A stretch of DNA of 64,000 nucleotides from assembly GCA_947625095.1 (NCBI GenBank), contig CANQMX010000003.1, forward strand, positions 60,077 through 124,076. Reading direction: 5' to 3'. The notes beneath the pieces are model-generated. The model was not told the DNA's origin. It saw nothing but the letters and a program-made list of their open reading frames with translations, and did no database searches. How positions within the stretch are numbered: position 1 is the stretch's first letter; the number at the start of each line of letters is the position of its first letter. The position numbers and the translations under genes were made by a program. This DNA is from an uncultured Clostridia bacterium (GTDB taxonomy: Bacteria; Bacillota; Clostridia; Christensenellales; Borkfalkiaceae). Shown piece after piece: positions 18,029 to 26,481 of this stretch.

Positions 18029-18816
18029 AGATTTGCCCCCCGTACGTTTTCTTCGGACTTAAAGCCGCCCGTGAGGAATGTGGAGATGAACACCACGATG
18101 AGAAGGACGAGCGCAACCATAGAACCCATGTGCCAATCGCTGCCGAAATATTCGTAGATGAATTTTCCGATGATGGTCACCATGGAGTTGCCGAGCATAT
18201 CCGAGACGACGTAGTTGGTCATGGAGGGCAGAAATACCATGGTGACGCCGCTCGCGATGCCCGGAACGGAGAGGGGAAGGGTGATGCGCGTGAATGCCGT
18301 GAAGGCGTTTCCGCCGAGGTCGTAACTCGCCTCGTAGAGGCTCGGGTCGATCTTCATGAGCGTCGTATAGAGGGGAAGGATCATGAAGGGGAGGAAATCG
18401 TACACCATGCCGAACACGGTGTTGAAGTAGTTGGCCTGCCCCAATAGCCCGATCCAATTGAAGAGTTCGCGGATGGCGTTGACGCGGAGCACGAAGTTGA
18501 TCCACATGGGCATGACAAAGAGCATCAGGATGACGTGCTTTTTCTTCATCTTGCTGTGCGCGAGAATGTAGGCGACGGGATAGGCGATGAGAAGGCAGAC
18601 GACCGTGGTGATGAGCGCGATGACAATGGAGTAGACGATGGTCGAAAGTTTTGTGGGGTCGGAAAAGAACTTTACGAAGTTTCCAAAGGAAAAGCCCATG
18701 TTTCTATCCGTAAAGGCGTAGACGAGAATGACGAGCATGGGCGCGATGACGAAAAAGAGCAGGAACACCGCATACGGGATGCAGAGCGTCTTGCGCGAAA
18801 AGCGGGGGATCTTCAT
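18025..18816 (-). CDS. potB: Spermidine/putrescine ABC transporter permease PotB
   Basis: A 263-residue permease with six predicted membrane segments and the BPD loop EASYDLGGNAFTAF followed by RITLPLSVPGI. It pairs with PotC to form the polyamine channel. Starts inside the potA 3' end (4-bp overlap). Confidence 0.93.
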   Translation of the reverse strand: MKIPRFSRKTLCIPYAVFLLFFVIAPMLVILVYAFTDRNMGFSFGNFVKFFSDPTKLSTIVYSIVIALITTVVCLLIAYPVAYILAHSKMKKKHVILMLFVMPMWINFVLRVNAIRELFNWIGLLGQANYFNTVFGMVYDFLPFMILPLYTTLMKIDPSLYEASYDLGGNAFTAFTRITLPLSVPGIASGVTMVFLPSMTNYVVSDMLGNSMVTIIGKFIYEYFGSDWHMGSMVALVLLIVVFISTFLTGGFKSEENVRGANL

Positions 18817-20324
18817 CTCTTCTTTTCCTCCGTGTTTTTGAGGGTGAGCTTAATTTTCTCCCGCGGGATGATGACGGAGACGTAGTCGTTTTCGTTCCAG
18901 AGATCCTCGGTCGCAAAGACGAAATCTTCATCCTCGTCGCTGTCGCCCGTGCGGACGATGACACGGTAGTGATCGCCCTTGTAGATGATGGAGATGATGT
19001 GACCCGTCGTGCCGCCCGCATCCGCGTCGTCGCTTATTTCGATGTCGTACAGCCCGACTTCCACCTTGACTTCCGTCCCCGTGAGGTCGATCTTTTCGCC
19101 CGCGGCGGTGATGAGGTAGTCCTCCTCGTCGATGTGGCTCCCCGGGTAGAGCTGAGTGACGTCGCAGTCGAATTCGCCGCCCGCAAATTCCACCTTGTTC
19201 GCCTTGTTGATGACGCCGTCGAACACGTTGGTGGTGTATTTGGGCTTCATGAGGTGGATGCCGTCGGGGGCGACGTTGAGGCCGATGGTCTCGCCGACTT
19301 CGCGGCTCTCCGTGCTCTGCACGACGACTTCGTACTTGCCGACCTGCACGGTGATCTCATAGTGGATGCCCTTGAACACGACGGAGATGACTTCGCCCTT
19401 CAAAGCGCCCTTGTCGGGGGTGGTCATCTGCACGTCCTCGGGGCGGACGACGACGTCGGCAGGCTCGCCCTCGCCGAAATCATCGACGCAGGCGAAGGTC
19501 TTTCCGCAGAATTTTACCTTGTGCTTGCCCACGACCGTGCCGTTGAAGATGTTGCTCTCGCCGATGAAGTCGGCGACAAAGGTGTTGGCAGGCTCGTTGT
19601 AGATGCTCTGCGGCGTGCCGATCTGCTGGACGACGCCATCGGACATCACCACGATGGTATCCGACATGGTGAGCGCCTCCTCCTGATCGTGGGTGACGTA
19701 GATAAAGGTGATGCCAAGGCGGCGGTGCATCTCTTTGAGTTCGAGCTGCATCTCCTTGCGCATTTTGAGGTCGAGCGCGCCGAGAGGTTCATCGAGGAGG
19801 AGGATATCCGGCTCGTTGACGATGGCGCGCGCAATGGCGACGCGCTGCTGCTGCCCCCCCGAGAGGGTGGCGACGGAGCGCTTTTCAAAGCCCTCCAAAT
19901 CGACGAGCGCGAGCGCCTTTTTTACCTTTTCGGTGATCTCCCGCATGGAGAGGCGCTCCTTTTTGGTGTATTCCGTGCCGTCCTTTTTGCGGTAGGTGTT
20001 TTCCACCCGCTTGCATTTGAGACCGAACGCGATGTTTTCGAAGATATTGAGATGGGGGAAGAGGGCATAGCGCTGAAACACCGTGTTCACGGGGCGCTTG
20101 TTGGGTGGAAGGCGGGAGATATCTTCGCCGTTCAACAGAATTTTGCCGCTTGTGGGAAGATCGAAGCCCGCGATCATGCGAAGCGTCGTCGTTTTGCCGC
20201 AGCCCGACGGCCCGAGAAAGGTGATGAACTCGCCCTTGTTCACATAAAAACTGACATGGTCGATGACAAGATTGTCGCCGAAGTACTTGGTGACGTCCTG
20301 AAGTTCGATGATGTGTTCCGCCAT
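18813..20324 (-). CDS. potA: Spermidine/putrescine ABC transporter ATPase PotA with duplicated C-terminal region
   Basis: ATPase of the polyamine importer. Walker A GPSGCGKTT (38-46), signature LSGGQQQ (154-160), Walker B ILLLDEP (174-180). At 503 residues it is over 100 longer than usual PotA. Residues 106-126 are an inserted charged segment in the ATPase domain. The C-terminal regulatory (TOBE) region appears twice: 257-360 (NIFNGTVVGKHKVKFCGKTF, later GEVISVVFKGIHYEITVQ) and 365-496 (NVFDGVINKANKVEFAGGEF, later GHIISIIYKGDHYRVIVR). AAAGGAG lies about 8 bp before the ATG. Confidence 0.94.
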   Translation of the reverse strand: MAEHIIELQDVTKYFGDNLVIDHVSFYVNKGEFITFLGPSGCGKTTTLRMIAGFDLPTSGKILLNGEDISRLPPNKRPVNTVFQRYALFPHLNIFENIAFGLKCKRVENTYRKKDGTEYTKKERLSMREITEKVKKALALVDLEGFEKRSVATLSGGQQQRVAIARAIVNEPDILLLDEPLGALDLKMRKEMQLELKEMHRRLGITFIYVTHDQEEALTMSDTIVVMSDGVVQQIGTPQSIYNEPANTFVADFIGESNIFNGTVVGKHKVKFCGKTFACVDDFGEGEPADVVVRPEDVQMTTPDKGALKGEVISVVFKGIHYEITVQVGKYEVVVQSTESREVGETIGLNVAPDGIHLMKPKYTTNVFDGVINKANKVEFAGGEFDCDVTQLYPGSHIDEEDYLITAAGEKIDLTGTEVKVEVGLYDIEISDDADAGGTTGHIISIIYKGDHYRVIVRTGDSDEDEDFVFATEDLWNENDYVSVIIPREKIKLTLKNTEEKKR

Positions 20325-20342
20325 ACGATTTCTCCTTTGTAC

Positions 20343-20876
20343 TTAAAAATTGGGGGGCGTGGAGATCCAGATGAACTTTGCCCTGCTCTTGCCCTTGTTT
20401 ACGATGTGGTGTTCCTTGCTCGCCGTAAAATAGAAACTATCGCCTTTTTTGGCGAGATGGCTCTTGCCGCCCGTGACGATATCCAACCTGCCTTCGAGCA
20501 CATACCCGAACTCCTCGCCCTCGTGGGGGAAGTCCGCCTGCGTCTGCGCGCCCGCTTCGAGTTCCACGAGCACCGGCTCCATCATGTTCTTCTGCGCGTT
20601 GGGAATGACCCACGAAAGCAGCATCCCCTCCGAACGCTTTTCGATGTATTCCTCCGCCGTAAAGACGATTTTTTCTTCCGCCTCCTCGTGAAAGAAGTCG
20701 GAAAGGTTGCTGCCGAGAGCGTTCAAAAGGTCGATGAGCGTGGCGATAGAGGGGCTTGTCAAATCGTTTTCGAGTTGCGAGATGTAGCCTTTGGTGAGTT
20801 CGCACCTGTCGGCGAGTTCTTCCTGCGTCAGATTTTTTTGCAGGCGCATCTCCTTGATCTTTGCTCCGAGTTCCAT
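20343..20876 (-). CDS. XRE-family regulator with C-terminal cupin domain (polyamine-type)
   Basis: A 177-residue regulator: helix-turn-helix at residues 7-60 (TQEELADRCELTKGYISQLE) and a cupin fold from about 108 (HEGEEFGYVLEGRL). This architecture is that of PuuR-like and other small-molecule-sensing XRE regulators. It is the first gene of the leftward pot operon, 18 bp ahead of potA, so it probably senses a polyamine and controls its own operon. GGAGGAG precedes the ATG. Confidence 0.9.
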   Translation of the reverse strand: MELGAKIKEMRLQKNLTQEELADRCELTKGYISQLENDLTSPSIATLIDLLNALGSNLSDFFHEEAEEKIVFTAEEYIEKRSEGMLLSWVIPNAQKNMMEPVLVELEAGAQTQADFPHEGEEFGYVLEGRLDIVTGGKSHLAKKGDSFYFTASKEHHIVNKGKSRAKFIWISTPPNF

Positions 20877-20887
20877 GTCTCCTCCGT

Positions 20888-20954
20888 AAGTTTAGTATTT
20901 ATAAACTTTTCGCCTTTTATTACGAAACTCTCGTAAAATTAAACGAAAAGTTTA
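20888..20954 (-). promoter_or_regulatory. Operator region of the pot operon with repeated AAGTTTA half-sites
   Basis: AAGTTTA half-sites lie at 20888-20894 and 20948-20954, with the inverse TAAACTT at 20902-20908. TAAACTTTTCG (20902-20912) and CGAAAAGTTTA (20944-20954) form a perfect 11-bp inverted repeat, and TTACGA-N5-TCGTAA (20920-20936) is a second palindrome inside it. A weak leftward promoter (TTGTAT-17-TTTATT) overlaps the right part. Likely bound by the adjacent XRE-cupin protein. Confidence 0.6.
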
Positions 20955-21186
20955 ATAAAAATAAACGGAAAACGCCGATAGTATACAATATAATATAGGG
21001 AATGTCAACAACTTTGCGGCGGATGGGGGAGCAGGGCGGAAAATGTAATAAAATTGCAAAAAAAGAACCCGCCGTGCAAATTTTGCGGTGGGGAGGACGG
21101 AGACGGTGAGGGGAGGGGAAAAAGAAAAGTGGGCAGCGAGGGGCGGGGAGAAAAAGAAAGGTGGCGGCGATGGAAGGGGAGAAAAA
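20955..21186. other. Intergenic region without a recognisable gene
   Basis: Between the XRE-cupin gene and the rpsT terminator. The 21100-21186 part is purine-rich on the plus strand with repeated GGGGAG/GAAAAAG blocks. The open plus-strand frame over 21054-21509 has a low-complexity translation and runs antisense to rpsT, so it is not called. Confidence 0.5.
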
Positions 21187-21211
21187 TGAAAAACGCCCGC
21201 GGTGCGGGCGC
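21187..21211 (-). terminator. Intrinsic terminator of rpsT
   Basis: On the minus strand GCGCCCGC-ACC-GCGGGCG is followed by five T residues, 14 bp after the rpsT stop. Confidence 0.85.
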
Positions 21212-21224
21212 TTACGATGCCGTT

Positions 21225-21491
21225 TTATGCGTTGAGAGCGGCGAGCTTTTTTGCCAACTTTGCCTTTTTGTTGGCGGCGTTGTTCTTGTGCAAGATCCCC
21301 TTGGTGACCGCCGAATCGATGGCGGAGACGGTGACGGGGTAGAGCGCCGCGGCCTGCTCTTTATCGCCCGCATTGACTGCGGCGAGGAACTTCTTGATTT
21401 GCGTTTTCAAAGCGGACTTGATCGCCTTGTTTTCTTCTGTCTTTTTCTCGGTGACGAGCACGCGCTTTTTTGCGGATTTGATGTTAGGCAC
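21225..21491 (-). CDS. rpsT: 30S ribosomal protein S20
   Basis: An 88-residue, very basic protein that binds 16S rRNA. It starts [17 protein letters not shown], the typical S20 N-terminus, from a GTG codon (21489-21491) with AAGGAG 9 bp upstream. Normal length. Stands alone between its own promoter and terminator. Confidence 0.97.
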   Translation of the reverse strand: MPNIKSAKKRVLVTEKKTEENKAIKSALKTQIKKFLAAVNAGDKEQAAALYPVTVSAIDSAVTKGILHKNNAANKKAKLAKKLAALNA

Positions 21492-21526
21492 TTTGAATAT
21501 ACTCCTTAAACTTAATAACCTTTGTT

Positions 21527-21555
21527 ATTTTAGCATAAAATGCAGTGCTTGTAAA
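21527..21555 (-). promoter_or_regulatory. rpsT promoter
   Basis: On the minus strand TTTACA (21550-21555), 17 bp, TAAAAT (21527-21532), about 36 bp before the GTG start. Confidence 0.65.
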
Positions 21556-21611
21556 CTGTTTTTTATGCCGTAGCAAGAAAATTTTTCTTAAATTTTGTCG
21601 GGGGAAAGGGC

Positions 21612-22403
21612 GTGGCCGAGGGAAAAAATGTGCGGGTGGGACTGTTCGACAGCGGCGTGGGAGGGTTGACCGTGCTCCGCGCCTGTAAGCGCGAATTGCC
21701 GCGAGCGACGTTCTTTTATTACGGCGACAACGGGAACGCGCCCTACGGCAATCGCCCGCGCGAGGAGATAACGGCATTGGTCGATAGGGGGGTGGAGGCC
21801 TTGCTCGCGGAGGGGGTGGACGCCGTTGTGCTTGCCTGCAATACGGCGACCGCCGTCTGCGCGGAGGGGCTGCGCAGGAGGCTCTGCGTGCCCGTCATCG
21901 GCATGGAGCCTGCCGTGAAACCCGCCGCGGAGCGATACCGCGACATCCTTGTGCTGGCGACGCCGCGCACCGCGGAGAGCGAACGGCTGAAGGTTCTCAT
22001 ACAAAAATTTCCGCAGTGCAACATCGGGGTGTTTGCCGCGGCGGGGCTTGCGGGCGCGATCGAGGGATGTCTGACGCGGGGCGAGAAGTTTGCACTTGAT
22101 AAGCACCTGCCGCCCGCCGTGACGCAGGCCGTCGTCTTGGGGTGCACGCACTATGTGTTTTTTCGGCGCGAGATCGCGGCGCACTACGCCGTGCCCGTCT
22201 ACGACGGAAATTCGGGCGCGGCGCGCAGGCTGAAAGGGGTGCTGGGCGGCCTCGATGGGGATGGGGAGTGGAGCGAAACTACAAAAACAAACAAAAGTTT
22301 GCCATTCGAGTGGAGCGAGTGCGGCGAAAAAGGGGCGGTTTTCCTCGGCAAGTGGGCGCAGATCAACGAAAAAGTGTACAAACAAACGTTCGGAACGGGA
22401 TAA
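21612..22403 (+). CDS. murI: Glutamate racemase
   Basis: Makes D-glutamate for peptidoglycan. The 263-residue protein shows GLFDSGVGGLTVL (about 9-21), YGDNGNAPYG, the first catalytic cysteine in ACNTATAV and the second in LGCTHYVF. Start taken as GTG at 21612, preceded by AAAGGG; alternative GTG codons at 21630 and 21636 would cut close to the first motif. Divergent from rpsT and about 135 bp ahead of mraZ. Confidence 0.95.
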   Translation: MAEGKNVRVGLFDSGVGGLTVLRACKRELPRATFFYYGDNGNAPYGNRPREEITALVDRGVEALLAEGVDAVVLACNTATAVCAEGLRRRLCVPVIGMEPAVKPAAERYRDILVLATPRTAESERLKVLIQKFPQCNIGVFAAAGLAGAIEGCLTRGEKFALDKHLPPAVTQAVVLGCTHYVFFRREIAAHYAVPVYDGNSGAARRLKGVLGGLDGDGEWSETTKTNKSLPFEWSECGEKGAVFLGKWAQINEKVYKQTFGTG

Positions 22404-22457
22404 TTTTTCCAAAAAATCGCCAAAAAAATCTTTGGGTGGAAAATTTTACCCATTTTA

Positions 22458-22509
22458 TGGAAAAAAATGGAGCAAAGTGGTTGACAGAACCCGAAAAGGG
22501 TGGTATGAT
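22458..22509 (+). promoter_or_regulatory. dcw promoter with MraZ-box-like repeats
   Basis: TTGACA (22481-22486), 17 bp, TATGAT (22504-22509). Directly upstream are three TGG trinucleotides at 22458, 22468 and 22478, spaced exactly 10 bp apart and each preceded by an A-rich stretch. MraZ is known to bind short TGG-containing repeats with 10-bp period in front of its own operon, so autoregulation is likely. Confidence 0.75.
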
Positions 22510-22538
22510 AGTGTCACCACGATAAGGAGGGGAACGCT

Positions 22539-23006
22539 ATGGATATGGAAACCGTGCTCAGCGGAACCGTTTATCATCAGTTGGATGATAAGGGCCGCGT
22601 GCGCATCCCCTCTAAATTCTTCCCCAAATCGGACGAGAAGGCCGAGGACGACAAGCGTGACTTCACGATGAAATTCTACTTTATGGCCGGCTCGCAGGGG
22701 TGCATCTCAGTGTACTTGAAGGAGGCGCTCGACCGCCGCATCAACGCGATGCGGGAAGTGGGCAACGCGACGTCGGACGTCGTACAGTACAAGCGCAAGA
22801 TCCTCGCCTCCATCGAACCCGTTGTAACGGACAAGCAGGGGAGAACGGTCATTCCCACGAGCCTGCGCAATTACGCGAAGATCGGAAAGGAACTCGTCTC
22901 GGTGGGTATGGACGACCACTTTGAGATCTGGTCGAAGGAAGAGTACGAGAAACAGGATAGCATCATCAGCTATGACAGAGCATACAGCGAAGTCGGTTTC
23001 TTCTGA
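22539..23006 (+). CDS. mraZ: Transcriptional regulator MraZ
   Basis: First gene of the division/cell-wall cluster; a DNA-binding, ring-forming regulator of that cluster. The 155-residue protein has two AbrB-like MraZ repeats: DDKGRVRIPSKF (about 13-24) and DKQGRTVIPTSLR (about 96-108). AAGGAGG precedes the ATG. The 3' end overlaps rsmH by 35 bp. Confidence 0.96.
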   Translation: MDMETVLSGTVYHQLDDKGRVRIPSKFFPKSDEKAEDDKRDFTMKFYFMAGSQGCISVYLKEALDRRINAMREVGNATSDVVQYKRKILASIEPVVTDKQGRTVIPTSLRNYAKIGKELVSVGMDDHFEIWSKEEYEKQDSIISYDRAYSEVGFF

Positions 23007-23937
23007 TACGGGGGGCTACCACCGCCCCATCATGGTGAAGGAGGTGCTCGCGGGGCTTGACATCAAGCACGGTGGGCTGTACTTCGACGGAACGGTGGGC
23101 GGGGGCGGACATTCCTACGCCATCCTCCAAGCCGACCCCACGGTGCGGCTTGTTGCGACCGACAAGGACGACGACGCCATCGCGGAGACGGAAAGGCGGC
23201 TGAAATGCTTTGAAGGGCGGTACAGGCTGGTGCGCACCGACTACAAGCAGTTTGAAAATGCGCTTGCGCCCGAGGAGAAATTGGACGGGTTCTTGCTCGA
23301 CTTCGGGATCTCCTCCCACCAGATAGACGACGGCGCGCGCGGGTTTTCCTACCGCACCCCGGACGCGCCCCTCGATATGAGAATGGACAGGCGGTCGCCT
23401 CTCACGGCGGAGGACGTCGTGAACGGGTACAGCGAGGAGAGGCTCATTGCCATTCTGCGGGGGTACGGAGAGGAACAGTTTGCGCCCTCCATTGTGCGAA
23501 ACATCGTGCGGGCGCGGGCGAAGAAGCGCATTACGACGTGCGGGGAACTGAAAATGCTGACGGAAGAGGGTATTCCGCCCAAGTTTCGCTCCGCGGCGTG
23601 CGCGAGAAAGACGTTTCAGGCCATCCGCATCGAAGTGAACGGCGAACTCGAAGGGCTGGAACAGTGCGTGAGGGGGCTAATCGGACGGCTGAAAGTGGGC
23701 GGAAGGGCGTGCATATTGACCTTCCATTCGCTGGAAGATCGCATCGTAAAGCAGGTCTTTAAGGATCTTTCCTCCGAATGTGTGTGCCCCAAGAACTTCC
23801 CCGTGTGCGTATGCGGAAAGAGAAAGCAAATCGAGATAATCGGGAAAAAACCGCTCGTGGCGAGCGAAGAGGAAATGAAAATCAACCCGCGCAGCAAGAG
23901 CGCAAAACTGCGGATCGCGGAAAAAATTGCAGAATGA
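22972..23937 (+). CDS. rsmH: 16S rRNA (cytosine-1402-N4)-methyltransferase RsmH
   Basis: Methylates N4 of C1402 in the ribosomal P site using SAM. The protein has HRPIMVKEVL, the SAM-binding motif DGTVGGGGHS, LLDFGISSHQ, ITTCGEL and LTFHSLEDRIVKQVF, all typical of RsmH. The frame is open upstream to 22921, but the ATG at 22972 gives a normal 321-residue protein. The 35-bp overlap with mraZ suggests coupling. Confidence 0.95.
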   Translation: MTEHTAKSVSSDTGGYHRPIMVKEVLAGLDIKHGGLYFDGTVGGGGHSYAILQADPTVRLVATDKDDDAIAETERRLKCFEGRYRLVRTDYKQFENALAPEEKLDGFLLDFGISSHQIDDGARGFSYRTPDAPLDMRMDRRSPLTAEDVVNGYSEERLIAILRGYGEEQFAPSIVRNIVRARAKKRITTCGELKMLTEEGIPPKFRSAACARKTFQAIRIEVNGELEGLEQCVRGLIGRLKVGGRACILTFHSLEDRIVKQVFKDLSSECVCPKNFPVCVCGKRKQIEIIGKKPLVASEEEMKINPRSKSAKLRIAEKIAE

Positions 23938-23979
23938 ACGCGCGATCGGTCGAATACGAATAAGGAGAGGTGAATTCTC

Positions 23980-24708
23980 ATGGCAAATACAGCGGTATTG
24001 GAAAGAACGCCGATACAGATGAATGTATCGCTGAAAGATCGGCTTCTCACGCCTGCGGAAGAGGCGCATAAGAACCGGATAGCGGATAATTTCCGTAGGC
24101 TTCGCTTTGAGAGCGTGGAGGACTATAACTCCGCGCGCGAGGGCGACCCCGTTGCCGATATTGCAGTCGCAGAGCCGGAAGCGGAGGAGGTCTCTCCCGC
24201 GGCGGCGCGCATTGCGCAGTATACGCCCGCTCCAGCGCCCGTGGGCAGACACGAACTGTTCGAGGGCTTCGTATATAAGGACGGCAAACTCGAAACGCCG
24301 CAAGTAGAGGCGCCCATGACGGACGCCGTGGTGACGGCGGCGCCCGCGTTTACCCCCGACGAGGAGGACGCGACGCCCACCCGCCGCACGATGGACACGC
24401 TCCACCGCCCCGCTGCCATGCAGGCGGAGGAGACGGTCGCCGCCGTATTGCCCGCCGTTTCCGCGGGACTTTCCACCAAGTTGAAAGTAGCCCTCGTCGC
24501 CGTGATCGCGACAATCGTGCTCGCCATTGTGCTCATCTGCGTCAATTCGAGCATCATCCGCTCCATCAATTCCGACATTGCGGCAAGACAGGCGCAGCTG
24601 AACGATCTGACGCAGGCTACAGAGACCGTGCGCGAACAGATCGCCGACCTCACCTCACCCGAGAGCATCGCCGAGTGGGCTGCAAAGCACGATATGGTTC
24701 TCGGATAA
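23980..24708 (+). CDS. FtsL-like division protein with long cytoplasmic N-terminus
   Basis: The 242-residue protein lies exactly where ftsL is expected, between rsmH and the division PBP. It has one membrane segment (about 165-187) followed by a short coiled coil (SINSDIAARQAQLNDLTQ) and a closing ESIAEWAAKHDMVL, which resembles the FtsL end. FtsL usually has a very short cytoplasmic part; here about 160 residues, rich in Ala, Pro and acidic residues, precede the membrane. Identity rests on position and topology more than on sequence. Confidence 0.7.
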   Translation: MANTAVLERTPIQMNVSLKDRLLTPAEEAHKNRIADNFRRLRFESVEDYNSAREGDPVADIAVAEPEAEEVSPAAARIAQYTPAPAPVGRHELFEGFVYKDGKLETPQVEAPMTDAVVTAAPAFTPDEEDATPTRRTMDTLHRPAAMQAEETVAAVLPAVSAGLSTKLKVALVAVIATIVLAIVLICVNSSIIRSINSDIAARQAQLNDLTQATETVREQIADLTSPESIAEWAAKHDMVLG

Positions 24709-24783
24709 GACGGTATATCGGAGGAAAACAAAATAAAAAAGACGGATTTTTCACTATCTGTCCTACGAAAGAGGTTATTTGCC

Positions 24784-26481
24784 GTGCTGATGGCGATAAC
24801 CTTTCTTTTTTGCCTTTTTCTTGCGCGGTTCTTCTACATTCAGGCCATATGGAAGGACGATTTGAACCTGCGCGCCGTAGACCAGTGGACGCGGGAGATC
24901 CCCGTCGTTGCAGGGCGGGGGAAACTTGTTGACAGGAACGGCGAAGTGCTCGCCGACAACCGCGCGGCGTACGGCATCTACGCCCGCGCCAACGCGGTGA
25001 CCGACCCCGAGGGGAGCGCAAAATTGCTTGCGGAGACGCTGGGAATGTCCTACGAGAGCGTGTACGGGAAGTTGACGGAGAAGGGGCGCTCCGAAGTGAC
25101 GGTCGCGCGGCGTTCCCCCAAGGAGGCCGTGCAGACCCTTGAAGCGCACGACCTTGCGGGCGTCTATTTTGCCGAGGACGACGTGCGCGTGTACCCGCAC
25201 GGCGCGCTCGCCTCGCAGATCCTCGGGTTTACCTCCTACGACGGCTCGGGGACGACGGGCATCGAGCGGGAGTACGACAAATATCTCGCGGGCGAGAACG
25301 GAGAGATCCTGTTCGAGACCGACCTCGTCGGCGTGGAACTTGAAAACGCGGTGGCGGCCTATATGCCCGCGACGGACGGCATGAACGTGCGGCTCACCCT
25401 CGACTACCGTATCCAGGCGCTCGCCGAGGAGGTGATGGCGCGGGCGCTTGCGACCTCCTCCGCCAAGGCGGCGCGGGCGATTGTGCTCGATCCCACCGAT
25501 TTTTCCGTGCTCGCCATGGTCAATTTGCCCTCATACGATTTGAACGACATCCCGCGCGACGACATGGCGACCCTGAACGCGCTCTCGCGCAACAGCCTCG
25601 TTTCGGACATCTATGAACCCGGCTCGACCTTCAAGATCGTGACTGCCGCGGCCAACATCGAAGAGGGTCTGCGGGGGAATCCCGCCGCGCTGCCCCTCGA
25701 CTACGTCTTTTCCTCGTCGCGCTCGCGCGTGGTAGACGGCTCTACCATCCGCTGTTGGAGCGATCACAAGAACGGGAAACATTCCAACCAAACGCTCGCC
25801 GAAGCCCTGAACAACAGCTGCAACCCGTGCTTTGTGGATATTGCGCTCGCCCTCGGGAAGGAGACCTTCTACGAATACCTTAAAGCGTTCAAATTCGGGC
25901 AGGCGACGGGCATCGACTTTTCGGGCGAATCCATCGGGATGCTCCTGCCCGAGAGCACCGTGAAAAACGGCGACCTCGCGCGCATCGGCTTCGGGCAGAC
26001 CATCGCGGTGACGCCCCTCCAACTCGCCTGCGCCGCCGCCGCGGCCGTCAACGGCGGCTACTACTATGCGCCCCGCCTTGTGGAGGAAATGTATACGGAG
26101 GACGGCATTACCCGCTTTTCGGTGAAGCCAAAACTTATCGGGCGGACGGTGAGCGAGGAGACCTCCCACATTCTTTCCGCTATGCTCGAGGGCGTGGTGC
26201 GGGACGGAAGCGGGAAGAAGGCATATCTCGAAGGATACCGCGTGGCGGGCAAGACGGGTACGGCACAGAAGTACGAGAACGGGCAGATCGCGCAGGGGAA
26301 GTATATCTCGTCGTTCTTGGGGTATTTTCCCGCGAACGCGCCCAAATACCTCGCCCTCGTCATTGTGGACGAGCCGCAGGGCAGTTACTACGGGAGCACG
26401 GTCGCCGCGCCGTGCGCCGCCGAGATCTTCCGCGGCATCATCGATATCATGAAAATTCAAAGGTCGGAGGCAGAGCCATGA
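24784..26481 (+). CDS. Class B penicillin-binding protein (FtsI/SpoVD-like transpeptidase)
   Basis: Septal peptidoglycan transpeptidase. From the GTG at 24784 it is 565 residues: a membrane segment (2-20), a PBP dimerisation domain (RGKLVDRNGEVLADN), then the active-site motifs STFK (Ser281, Lys284), SCN (345-347) and KTGT (490-493). No PASTA domain. GTG 24784 has GAGG 9 bp upstream. The frame stays open upstream to the ftsL stop, and a better site, GGAGG at 24719-24724, sits 8 bp before an ATA codon at 24733; starting there would add KKTDFSLSVLRKRLFA, a normal basic leader. Ends in an ATGA overlap with murE. Confidence 0.93.
   Translation: MLMAITFLFCLFLARFFYIQAIWKDDLNLRAVDQWTREIPVVAGRGKLVDRNGEVLADNRAAYGIYARANAVTDPEGSAKLLAETLGMSYESVYGKLTEKGRSEVTVARRSPKEAVQTLEAHDLAGVYFAEDDVRVYPHGALASQILGFTSYDGSGTTGIEREYDKYLAGENGEILFETDLVGVELENAVAAYMPATDGMNVRLTLDYRIQALAEEVMARALATSSAKAARAIVLDPTDFSVLAMVNLPSYDLNDIPRDDMATLNALSRNSLVSDIYEPGSTFKIVTAAANIEEGLRGNPAALPLDYVFSSSRSRVVDGSTIRCWSDHKNGKHSNQTLAEALNNSCNPCFVDIALALGKETFYEYLKAFKFGQATGIDFSGESIGMLLPESTVKNGDLARIGFGQTIAVTPLQLACAAAAAVNGGYYYAPRLVEEMYTEDGITRFSVKPKLIGRTVSEETSHILSAMLEGVVRDGSGKKAYLEGYRVAGKTGTAQKYENGQIAQGKYISSFLGYFPANAPKYLALVIVDEPQGSYYGSTVAAPCAAEIFRGIIDIMKIQRSEAEP

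Noticed and set aside
18969..20936. A 655-codon open frame on the plus strand opposite potA and its regulator
   Set aside because: Runs antisense to a well-supported operon; long antisense frames are common in GC-rich coding DNA and its translation matches no family.
20989..20994. A plus-strand TATAAT near the pot operator
   Set aside because: No -35 box at a workable distance and no rightward gene to serve.
21054..21509. A 151-codon plus-strand frame
   Set aside because: Low-complexity Gly/Lys/Arg translation, then antisense to rpsT.
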